The position numbers and the translations under genes were made by a program. The notes under the pieces were generated by a model. It made no database searches. It had not been told where the DNA came from and saw only the letters and a program-made list of their open reading frames with translations. From Modicisalibacter sp033446685 (GTDB lineage Bacteria > Pseudomonadota > Gammaproteobacteria > Pseudomonadales > Halomonadaceae), in the NCBI RefSeq assembly GCF_033446685.1, contig NZ_JAWQLY010000004.1, forward strand, positions 124,001 to 188,000: a DNA stretch of 64,000 nucleotides. The letters run 5' to 3'. How positions within the stretch are numbered: position 1 is the stretch's first letter; the number at the start of each line of letters is the position of its first letter. Below, piece after piece: positions 57,624 through 64,000 of this stretch.

Positions 57624-58799
57624 ATGGTCAAGTCTCGTACGTTGATCGGTCTCCTCGACCGCCCCGGTGAGGCGCGCGATGCGCTGGCCGCGGCGCTCGG
57701 TCTGGGTACCTTCACGGTAGCCGTTGCCGAGCGCTTCGAGGAATTGCCCGAGGAGGCCGCACTGATCGTCGCGCACGTGCGCGCGGTGGGCAGCGACGAC
57801 TGGCCGCTGCTGGCGCGCCGGCTGCCGACGATCGTGGTCACCGAAACCCGCATCGACGATGACCTGCTGCCGGCGGTCGATGCCGGCCTGGTCGATTATC
57901 TGGTCGAGCCGCTGCGCCATGCCGACGTGCTCAGGCGCCTGGTGGTCAGGGCCCTGGAGCACCAGCAGCTTGCCGAGGAGCATGCCCAGGACCGCACGCG
58001 ACTGGCCGAACTCAACGAGAACCTGGAAACCCACCTGGCGCTGCTGCGTCTCGACCAGCAGGCCGGCTGGCATATCCAGCGCAAGATGCTGCCGCCGCAA
58101 CCGCTTTCGATCAATGGCGTGGCCTGTGACTACTGGCTGGCACCATCGCTCTATTTGTCGGGGGATTTCCTCGATTATCAGCGTTTCGATGAGCGTTACA
58201 GCGTGTTCTACTTCGCCGATGTCTCGGGGCATGGTGCGTCGTCGGCCTTCGTCACGGTACTGCTGCGCTATCTGTGCAACCGCTGGTTGGGCGAGTGGGA
58301 CGGGCAGCGAGCGGAGGAGTTGGCGCCTCGCTGGCTGGCGCAGCTCAATCGCGAGCTGCTCGACACCGGCATCGGCAAGCACGTGACGCTGTTCGTGGGG
58401 GTGATCGACCACGATCGGCGTGAATTGCACTATTCGCTGGGCGCGCAACTGCCGATGCCGTTGCTGGTCGACAGGAGCCGGGACGAGGTCGAGGTGTTGG
58501 GCGGCGAGGGCATGCCGGTGGGGTTGTTTCCGAATGTCGAATACCCCGCCTATCGCGTGTCGCTGCCGGCGAACTTTCGCCTGTGGTTGTGTTCCGACGG
58601 GGTGCTGGAAGGCCTGCCGGGCGGGACGTTGACGGCGCGACTCGACGACCTCAAGCGACGCATCGTCGCCTGCGACGATCTGGCTACCTTGCGCGCCGCT
58701 TTGACGGCGGGCGAGGAGGGTGCCACCACGGGTGGCGAAGAACGACCGGATGATCTAACTATTATGACGCTAAGCGGATTCGATCATGACAACGCATGA
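57624..58799 (+). CDS. HsbR-like PP2C phosphatase with degenerate receiver domain
   Basis: The 391-residue protein has an N-terminal receiver-like domain, a short coiled coil at about 112-145 and a SpoIIE/PP2C domain with FYFADVSGHGASSAFV (D199) and LCSDGVLEG. The receiver lacks the key residues: His replaces the phospho-Asp at about position 51 (LIVAH), and Glu replaces the Lys at about 95 (DYLVEPL). The next gene is a STAS protein overlapping by 14 bases, as in the Pseudomonas HsbR/HsbA partner switch. It should dephosphorylate that STAS protein. Confidence 0.86.
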   Translation: MVKSRTLIGLLDRPGEARDALAAALGLGTFTVAVAERFEELPEEAALIVAHVRAVGSDDWPLLARRLPTIVVTETRIDDDLLPAVDAGLVDYLVEPLRHADVLRRLVVRALEHQQLAEEHAQDRTRLAELNENLETHLALLRLDQQAGWHIQRKMLPPQPLSINGVACDYWLAPSLYLSGDFLDYQRFDERYSVFYFADVSGHGASSAFVTVLLRYLCNRWLGEWDGQRAEELAPRWLAQLNRELLDTGIGKHVTLFVGVIDHDRRELHYSLGAQLPMPLLVDRSRDEVEVLGGEGMPVGLFPNVEYPAYRVSLPANFRLWLCSDGVLEGLPGGTLTARLDDLKRRIVACDDLATLRAALTAGEEGATTGGEERPDDLTIMTLSGFDHDNA

Positions 58800-59292
58800 T
58801 GGGCGATTGAAGGCGGCGTTCGATGCCGGCGTTTTCGTGCTCAAGTTGTGTGGGGATGTTCGCTTGACCCTGTGTGCCACGTTGGACAACGAAGCCCAGC
58901 GGCTGGCGGATATGCCGGGGTTGCGGACGGTGATCGTCGATCTGCGCGAGGCGACCAACGTCGACTCCACGGCACTGGGTTTCCTGGCCAAGGTTGCGCT
59001 GGCGGTCAAGGGGCGTCTCGATCATCCACCGACCATCGTCGTCGATCATCCCGATGTGCGCCGGATGCTCGATGTAATGGGTTTTTCGCGCTACTTCACG
59101 TTGATGCAGGCGCCGATCGCCGAGCCGGGCGGGCTGGCCGAGTTGCCGGCGGTGCAGGCCGACGAGGAGGGGCTGCATGAGCGCATCATCGAGGCTCATC
59201 GCATCCTGATGCGCATGAACGAGCACAATCGCGAGGAGTTCCAGCCGCTGGTCGATCTGCTCGAGGCCCAGCAGCAGCGCAGCGACTCCTGA
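58786..59292 (+). CDS. HsbA-like STAS anti-sigma factor antagonist
   Basis: The 168-residue protein has a STAS domain with NVDSTALGFLAKVAL, where Ser61 is the expected phosphorylation site. The C-terminal 60 residues are helical and charged (EEGLHERIIEAHRILMRMNE), longer than a minimal STAS. It overlaps the phosphatase gene, so they are a partner-switch pair. In Pseudomonas, HsbA links FlgM and diguanylate cyclase to motility and biofilm; the same role here is inference. Confidence 0.87.
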   Translation: MTTHDGRLKAAFDAGVFVLKLCGDVRLTLCATLDNEAQRLADMPGLRTVIVDLREATNVDSTALGFLAKVALAVKGRLDHPPTIVVDHPDVRRMLDVMGFSRYFTLMQAPIAEPGGLAELPAVQADEEGLHERIIEAHRILMRMNEHNREEFQPLVDLLEAQQQRSDS

Positions 59293-59328
59293 CCCCTCTC
59301 GCCTCCCGCTCTCCCTCCTGATTCCCGG

Positions 59329-59365
59329 CGCCTCGGCTGGCGATGACGCATCATCCGCCGAGGCG
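59329..59365 (+). other. Long nested stem-loop after the hsbA-like gene
   Basis: Outer stem CGCCTCGGC/GCCGAGGCG (59329-59337, 59357-59365) and inner stem GATGA/TCATC. No T-run follows, so it may be a weak terminator or a 3' stabiliser. Confidence 0.45.
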
Positions 59366-59420
59366 TCCGACGGTTAGATCAATACCTGCTACCATTAGCG
59401 GCCTATTGGGACTGCTTTCG

Positions 59421-59457
59421 GCTTAGCGCCCCTTGGTCCCAGCTTATCGCCCCTTGG
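59421..59457 (+). repeat. 16-bp direct repeat with 21-bp spacing before the MFS gene
   Basis: GCTTAGCGCCCCTTGG (59421-59436) and GCTTATCGCCCCTTGG (59442-59457) differ at one base. The 21-base offset is about two helical turns, typical of tandem operator sites on one DNA face. The RBS of the MFS gene is 16 bases downstream. Confidence 0.45.
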
Positions 59458-59482
59458 GGCAGTGTCCATTACAAGGAGCGTT

Positions 59483-60694
59483 ATGTTGCAGCTCAATGCG
59501 CGCCGCGTTGCGCTATTGGTGGCGGCCAACACGGCTCTTGCGCCACTCGCCATCGATGCCTATCTGCCGGCCATTCCGGCGCTGGCCGAAGCGGTCGGCG
59601 CCAGCGTGCACCTGACCGAGCTGTCGGTCAGTCTGTTTCTGTTCGGATTCGCGGTCGGCCAGTTGATCTTCGGCCCGTTGTCCGACCGGTTGGGTCGGCG
59701 GCCGGTGCTGCTCGGCGGCATCGTGGTCTTTCTGCTGTCGAGCCTGGCGATCACCCAGGTGGAGAGCCTCGAGGCGCTGTGGGCGCTGCGCTTCGTGCAG
59801 GCACTGGGCGGCGGGGCTTCGGTGGTCAATTCGGCGGCGATCGTGCGCGACTGCTTCAGTGGACGCGAGGCGGCCAAGGTGCTCTCGACCATGGTGATGA
59901 TCCTGATGCTGGCGCCGCTGGTGGCGCCGGCATTGGGCAGCCTGCTGCTGTATCTCGCCGACTGGTGGCTGATCTTCGCCTTTCTGGCGCTCTATGCGGC
60001 ATTCGTGCTGTGGCTGCTGGGGCGCTATCTGCCTGAAACCCACGGCCGCGATCCCGATGCGCCGAGCTTCACGCAAGTACTGGCCAATTACCTGACGGTG
60101 CTGCGCCATCGCGAGGCGATGGGTTACATCTGCGCCGTGTCGATGTCGTTTGCCGGCATGTTCGCCTTCATCACCGGTTCGCCGTTCCTGTACATGGAGT
60201 ATTTCGGGCTGTCGCCGGCGGTCTATCCGTTCATCTTCGGTGCCAATATCCTGATCATGGCGGGATCCAACCGAATCAACATCCGTCTGCTCAAGCGTTC
60301 GTCGCCTCAGCGCAACCTGCTGTGGGGACTGGGCATCCAATTTGCCTCGGGTCTGCTGCTGCTGCTGGCGTTCGCCACCGGGCTGGATTCGCTCTATACG
60401 GTCGCACCGCTGCTGATGGTGTTCGTCGGCATGCAGGGGTTGATCGGGCCCAATGCGATGTCGTCGATGCTCGACCATTTCCCCAGGATGAGCGCTACGG
60501 CCACGGCGATGCAGGGCAGCATCCAGTTTTCCTGCGGGGCGCTGGCCGGCGTGCTGGTCGGGGCCTTCGAGATCCCCAGCGCCTGGCCGATGGTGCTGAC
60601 CATGGTCGGCGCCTCGATCGCCGGTAACCTGGGAGTGCGGGTACTCTCGGGGCGGGCACTGCGCGCTCAAGCACTGTCGGCTGGGGAGGCCTAG
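59483..60694 (+). CDS. Bcr/CflA-type MFS drug exporter
   Basis: The 403-residue inner-membrane protein has about twelve helices and MFS motif A at the loop between helices 2 and 3 (GPLSDRLGRRPVLLGG). The opening APLAIDAYLPAIPALA and RDCFSGREAAKVLSTMVMIL match the Bcr/CflA subfamily, proton-driven exporters of antibiotics such as bicyclomycin or of small metabolites. ATG 59483 was chosen over the reading from 59462 because AAGGAG lies at 59473-59478. The direct repeat upstream may regulate it. Confidence 0.88.
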   Translation: MLQLNARRVALLVAANTALAPLAIDAYLPAIPALAEAVGASVHLTELSVSLFLFGFAVGQLIFGPLSDRLGRRPVLLGGIVVFLLSSLAITQVESLEALWALRFVQALGGGASVVNSAAIVRDCFSGREAAKVLSTMVMILMLAPLVAPALGSLLLYLADWWLIFAFLALYAAFVLWLLGRYLPETHGRDPDAPSFTQVLANYLTVLRHREAMGYICAVSMSFAGMFAFITGSPFLYMEYFGLSPAVYPFIFGANILIMAGSNRINIRLLKRSSPQRNLLWGLGIQFASGLLLLLAFATGLDSLYTVAPLLMVFVGMQGLIGPNAMSSMLDHFPRMSATATAMQGSIQFSCGALAGVLVGAFEIPSAWPMVLTMVGASIAGNLGVRVLSGRALRAQALSAGEA

Positions 60695-60720
60695 CCGCGC
60701 TCGAGGCCGGTCGGCTGACC

Positions 60721-60738
60721 ATGTCATGAAGCTGTCAT
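60721..60738 (+). promoter_or_regulatory. PhoB box of the pst operon
   Basis: ATGTCATGAAGCTGTCAT matches the Pho box direct repeat CTGTCAT-N4-CTGTCAT except at the first base. It lies 62 bases before pstS and predicts induction by phosphate starvation through PhoBR. Confidence 0.85.
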
Positions 60739-60800
60739 CTTCGTTAGGCATCTTGTGTCGGGCGAAGGTTGAACACTCTCATCGACAGGAGTTACCCGCA

Positions 60801-61829
60801 ATGAACCGCATCCTCAAGAGCCGTGTCTTGAAGACTACCGCGATCGCCGCTGCCGTGATGGGCGTTGCGGGCGTTGCCCAGGCGCGAGAGCAGCTGCGCA
60901 TCGTCGGCTCGAGCACGGTCTACCCGTTTGCCAGCTATGTGGTGGAAGAGTTCGGTGCCACCACCGACTACTCCACGCCGGTCATCGAGTCCACCGGTTC
61001 AGGCGGTGGCCTGAAGCTTTTCTGCGAAGGTGTCGGCGAGGACACCCCCGACATCACCAATGCTTCACGGCGCATGAAGACTTCCGAATTCGAGCGTTGC
61101 CAGCAGAACGGCGTGACCGACATTACCGAAGCGACGATCGGCTACGACGGCATCGCCTTCGCCGAATCCAGCAGCAACGAGCCGATCGACCTGACCCGCG
61201 AGCAGATCTTCCTGGCGCTGGCCGCCAAGGTGCCGCAGGACGGCAAGCTGGTCGACAACCCCTATCAGAAGTGGAGCGACATCGACGCTTCGCTACCGGA
61301 TCGCGAGATCTCCGTCTACGGCCCGCCCACCACGTCCGGTACCCGTGACGCTTTCGAAGAGCTGGTCATGGAAGCCGCTTCCGAAGACATGGAAGGCTAT
61401 GGCGGCGAAGGCTACACCGACATTCGCTCCGATGGCGCCTACATCGATGCCGGCGAGAACGACAACCTGATCGTTCAGCGCCTGGCCGAGGACACCAAGG
61501 CCTTCGGCATCTTCGGCTACTCGTTCCTCGAGGAGAACTCCAACACGCTGATCGGGGCCAGCATCGACGGCGTCGAGCCGACCCCGGAAGCGATCAGCTC
61601 CGGCGAGTACCCGGTCTCCCGCTCGCTGTTCTTCTACGTCAAGAACCAGCACGCCGAGTCCGTGCCGGCGATGTACGAATACGCCAACCTATTCATGACC
61701 GAGCAGATGATCGGGCCGATGGGTTATCTGAAGGGACTGGGGTTGATTCCGCTTCCCGAGGAGATGCGTAGCGAACAGCGTCAGGCGGTCGAGAGCCATG
61801 AGAAGCTCGAACTGGCCGATCTCAAGTAA
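60801..61829 (+). CDS. pstS: Phosphate-binding periplasmic protein
   Basis: The 342-residue protein has a signal peptide ending GVAQA and the phosphate-binding sequence IVGSSTVYPFASYV, then TGSGGGLKLFCEG, DITNASRRM and TSGTRDAFEELV. It captures phosphate with high affinity for PstCAB. ATG 60801 with AGGAG at 60787-60791 is correct; the longer reading starts inside the Pho box. The protein is acidic, as expected for a periplasmic protein in salt. A stem-loop separates it from pstC. Confidence 0.95.
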   Translation: MNRILKSRVLKTTAIAAAVMGVAGVAQAREQLRIVGSSTVYPFASYVVEEFGATTDYSTPVIESTGSGGGLKLFCEGVGEDTPDITNASRRMKTSEFERCQQNGVTDITEATIGYDGIAFAESSSNEPIDLTREQIFLALAAKVPQDGKLVDNPYQKWSDIDASLPDREISVYGPPTTSGTRDAFEELVMEAASEDMEGYGGEGYTDIRSDGAYIDAGENDNLIVQRLAEDTKAFGIFGYSFLEENSNTLIGASIDGVEPTPEAISSGEYPVSRSLFFYVKNQHAESVPAMYEYANLFMTEQMIGPMGYLKGLGLIPLPEEMRSEQRQAVESHEKLELADLK

Positions 61830-61852
61830 TCGCGTCGCTGCATGAAACGGTG

Positions 61853-61878
61853 GGGCCGGTGGCGCAAGCCGCCGGCCC
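61853..61878 (+). other. GNRA-capped stem-loop in the pstS-pstC gap
   Basis: An 11-bp stem (61853-61863 with 61868-61878, one G-U pair) closed by a GCAA loop, with no T-run. It probably stabilises the pstS message 3' end or partly limits reading into pstC. Confidence 0.55.
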
Positions 61879-61893
61879 GCATGCATGCAGGGT

Positions 61894-61909
61894 GGCCCCT
61901 GATGGGGCC
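61894..61909 (+). other. Second stem-loop before pstC
   Basis: Perfect 6-bp stem GGCCCC/GGGGCC with loop TGAT, 21 bases before the pstC start. It could reduce pstC expression relative to pstS. Confidence 0.4.
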
Positions 61910-61930
61910 GATTCCTGCCAAGAGAACGTT

Positions 61931-63187
61931 ATGTCGACCAACCTGATCTATCTGCTTTTCTGTGGCGCGCTGTTGACGCTGGGGCTGATTGCCTTCTTCG
62001 TGGCGCGCACCAAGGCGACCCGCACACGCGCCTCGGGCACGGCGATGTTCGCCCAGCCCGATCAGTACGCCTGGTTCTCGGTGCTCGCCACGGCCGGCCC
62101 GGCGATTCTGGCCGGCGCACTGGGTGCCTTCGTGATGCTGCTGTTGGGCGCCGAGATCCCCGTCGTGTACCTGCTGGCGGCCAGCATAGTGATTGCCGCC
62201 ATCGGCCTGTTCGTCGGCCTCATGCAGGTGCGCCCCGACTTCCATGCCCGCCAGGCGATCGAAAAGGTGATTCGCCTGGCGTTGGCTACGGCGGCCTTGA
62301 TGTCGATCGTCACCACGTTCGGCATCCTGCTGTCGATCGTCTCCGAGGCGATCCGCTTCTTCCAGATGCAAAGCCTGTGGGACTTCATTACCGGTACCAC
62401 CTGGGCGCCGGGCGACAGCTTCCTGGCTTCCGCCGGGCGGGCCGGCGAAGGCACGGGTGGGGCACAGTTCGGCTCGGTGCCGCTGTTCGCCGGCACCTTC
62501 CTGATCTCGCTGATCGCCATGCTGGTGGCGATCCCGGTGGGACTGCTGGCTGCCATCTACATGGCCGAGTTCGCGCCGCCGCGGGTGCGCGACCTGGCCA
62601 AGCCGGTGCTCGAGGTGCTCGCCGGGATCCCCACCGTGGTCTATGGCTTCTTCGCGGCGATCACCATCGCGCCGATCATCGTCGACGTGGCCGGTTTCTT
62701 CGGCCTCGATGCGTCCTACAACAACGCGCTGGCGCCGGGGGTGGTGATGGGCATCATGATCATCCCGTTCATCTCGTCGCTCTCCGACGATGTGATCAAC
62801 GCGGTGCCCGACAGCATGCGTGAAGGTTCGCTGGCGCTGGGCATGACCAAGGGCGAGACCATCCGCAGCGTGGTGCTGCCGGCCTCGCTGCCGGGGATCA
62901 TTTCCGCCTCGCTGCTGGCGGTGTCGAGGGCGCTGGGCGAAACCATGATCGTGGTGATGGCCGCCGGCATGCGCCCCAACCTGACCGCCAACCCGCTCGA
63001 GGACATGACCACCGTGACGGTACGTATCGTCGCGGCGCTGACCGGCGACCAGGAGTTCGAAAGCGCCGAAACCCTGTCGGCGTTCGCGCTGGGGCTGGTG
63101 CTGTTCGTGGTCACGCTGATCCTCAACATGGTCTCGGTACTGATGATCCGTCGCTTCCGCGACAAGTACCGCACCAACACCCTGTGA
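61931..63187 (+). CDS. pstC: Phosphate ABC transporter permease PstC
   Basis: The 418-residue inner-membrane permease has about eight helices, two more at the N-terminus than the short E. coli form. The permease core shows FAGTFLISLIAMLVAIPVGL, MAEFAPPRVRDL and EGSLALGMTKGETIRSVVLP, the EAA loop contacting the ATPase PstB. ATG 61931 follows AAGAGA. Second gene of pstSCA; pstA follows after 22 bases. Confidence 0.94.
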   Translation: MSTNLIYLLFCGALLTLGLIAFFVARTKATRTRASGTAMFAQPDQYAWFSVLATAGPAILAGALGAFVMLLLGAEIPVVYLLAASIVIAAIGLFVGLMQVRPDFHARQAIEKVIRLALATAALMSIVTTFGILLSIVSEAIRFFQMQSLWDFITGTTWAPGDSFLASAGRAGEGTGGAQFGSVPLFAGTFLISLIAMLVAIPVGLLAAIYMAEFAPPRVRDLAKPVLEVLAGIPTVVYGFFAAITIAPIIVDVAGFFGLDASYNNALAPGVVMGIMIIPFISSLSDDVINAVPDSMREGSLALGMTKGETIRSVVLPASLPGIISASLLAVSRALGETMIVVMAAGMRPNLTANPLEDMTTVTVRIVAALTGDQEFESAETLSAFALGLVLFVVTLILNMVSVLMIRRFRDKYRTNTL

Positions 63188-63209
63188 CACGACGAGGAAT
63201 GTTGCGCTC

Positions 63210-64000
63210 ATGAGCCAATCCTTTGACGAGATCACCGCCCAGCTCAAGCGGCGCCACCGCCGCTCGGCGCGCCTCAAGTACATGTCGATGGGGGCGCTGA
63301 TCCTGGCGGCGGCGTTTCTGCTGGTATTCATCGGCGACATGCTGATCAAGGGCCTGCCGGCCTTCCAGCAAGCGCAGATCCAGGTCGAGGTCCACTACAG
63401 CGAGCAGGCCAGTCAGATCCCGCCGGCGGCGGTGAGCGAGGACGTGCGGCCGCTGGTCAGTCGCGGTTATCTGCGCCTGATTCCCGGGCGCATGCGCGAA
63501 AACCCAGAGCTGCTGGGCACCACGCGCATGGAGTGGGTGCTTGCCGACAGTTCGGTGGATCAGTATCTCAAGGGCACCGAGGACGCCCTGCGCGCCAGCG
63601 AGGCCCGCGTGGTCGAACGGCTGGTCGAGGCCGGGCGCGCCGAGCTGCGCTTCAACACCACGTTCTTTACCAACGGCGACTCCAAGATGGCGGAACTGGC
63701 GGGCATCGCCTCGGCGGCGGTGGGCACCGTCCTGACGCTGATCGTGACCATGCTGGTGTGCTTTCCGGTGGGCGTGATGACGGCGGTCTACCTGGAGGAG
63801 TTCGCCCCGGACAACCGGCTGACCCAACTCATCGAGATCAACATCAACAATCTCGCTGCGGTACCGTCGATCCTGTTCGGCTTGCTGGGCCTGGCGATCT
63901 ACATCAACTTCTTCGGCGTGCCGCGCTCGTCGCCATTGGTCGGCGGCCTGACGCTGGCGCTGATGACGCTGCCGGTGATCATCATCACCACGCGCTCGGC
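63210..64000 (+). CDS. pstA: Phosphate ABC transporter permease PstA, cut by the window end
   Basis: The reading frame from ATG 63210 (preceded by ACGAGGAATG) runs open to the end of the window, at least 263 codons. It begins MSQSFDEITAQLKRRHRRSA, has one helix (MGALILAAAFLLVFIGDML), then a loop of over 100 residues that is probably periplasmic, and permease helices starting VGTVLTLIVTMLVCFPVGVM with AVYLEEFAPDN and NLAAVPSILFGLLGLAIY. The large loop marks the long PstA form. The C-terminus, and probably pstB and phoU, lie beyond the window. Confidence 0.92.
   Translation, partial: MSQSFDEITAQLKRRHRRSARLKYMSMGALILAAAFLLVFIGDMLIKGLPAFQQAQIQVEVHYSEQASQIPPAAVSEDVRPLVSRGYLRLIPGRMRENPELLGTTRMEWVLADSSVDQYLKGTEDALRASEARVVERLVEAGRAELRFNTTFFTNGDSKMAELAGIASAAVGTVLTLIVTMLVCFPVGVMTAVYLEEFAPDNRLTQLIEININNLAAVPSILFGLLGLAIYINFFGVPRSSPLVGGLTLALMTLPVIIITTRS

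Noticed and set aside
60726..60803. Earlier in-frame start of pstS at 60726
   Set aside because: The ATG lies inside the PhoB box, and the real signal peptide and RBS fit ATG 60801.

Overview
The window is GC-rich chromosomal DNA, densely coded on both strands, and looks like a halophilic gammaproteobacterium of the Halomonadaceae (Halomonas-like). The case rests on an ectoine hydroxylase gene (ectD), a tripartite tricarboxylate transporter with TctDE-type control, two mechanosensitive or ion-channel genes, and gammaproteobacterial blocks such as dnaX-ybaB-recR, rnd-ycgL-ycgN and yqjDEK. Species cannot be fixed from sequence reading alone.

Layout. 1-3.5 kb: the 3' end of a 2-oxoacid dehydrogenase E2 gene, an unusual protein kinase and ectD. 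3.5-8.6 kb: ybiT, a potassium-channel-like gene, a DUF4202-type gene and an orphan FMN-type glutamate synthase. 8.8-11.0 kb: a zinc-ribbon/Ku/Ku operon for DNA end binding. 11.0-15.8 kb: a SpoIIAA-like protein and an RND efflux pair. 16-20.7 kb: a YhiN flavoprotein, an egtB-like gene and a YejM-like sulfatase. 20.8-26.3 kb: envelope genes (yqjDEK, pldA, a large MscK-type channel). 26.3-26.5 kb: a non-coding mobile element with IS5-like ends, abutting the stop codon of tlyA. 26.5-34.2 kb: a reverse-strand operon iclR-tctD-tctE-SBP-tlyA diverging from tctCBA across an intergenic region with a promoter inside a palindrome. 34.4-38.7 kb: an AbrB-family membrane protein, then a convergent two-gene unit of an ATP-grasp ligase and a 673-residue protein with a papain-like Gln/Cys/His/Asn pattern. 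38.9-44.4 kb: the SRP RNA, dnaX-ybaB-recR, rnd, ycgL, ycgN. 44.4-49.7 kb: oligopeptidase B with an unusual repeat insertion, and a small membrane protein/VWA/class II amidotransferase cluster. 49.8-59.3 kb: fadD, hrpA, and an operon of a KAS III enzyme, mlaA and an HsbR/HsbA-type pair. 59.5-64 kb: a Bcr/CflA-type MFS exporter and the Pho-controlled pstSCA operon, cut by the window end inside pstA.

The best candidate for an undescribed system is the ATP-grasp plus papain-like pair at 35.4-38.7 kb. It looks like a peptide-bond-forming enzyme with a partner that could cut or transfer peptides, and its substrate is unknown. Other items worth attention are the mobile element beside tlyA, the double Ku operon with its small Cys-rich protein, the pseudo-receiver in the HsbR-like phosphatase, and the operator-like palindromes at the tct locus. 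No tRNA, CRISPR array, intact insertion sequence or prophage was found. No gene-free stretch exceeds about 300 bases.
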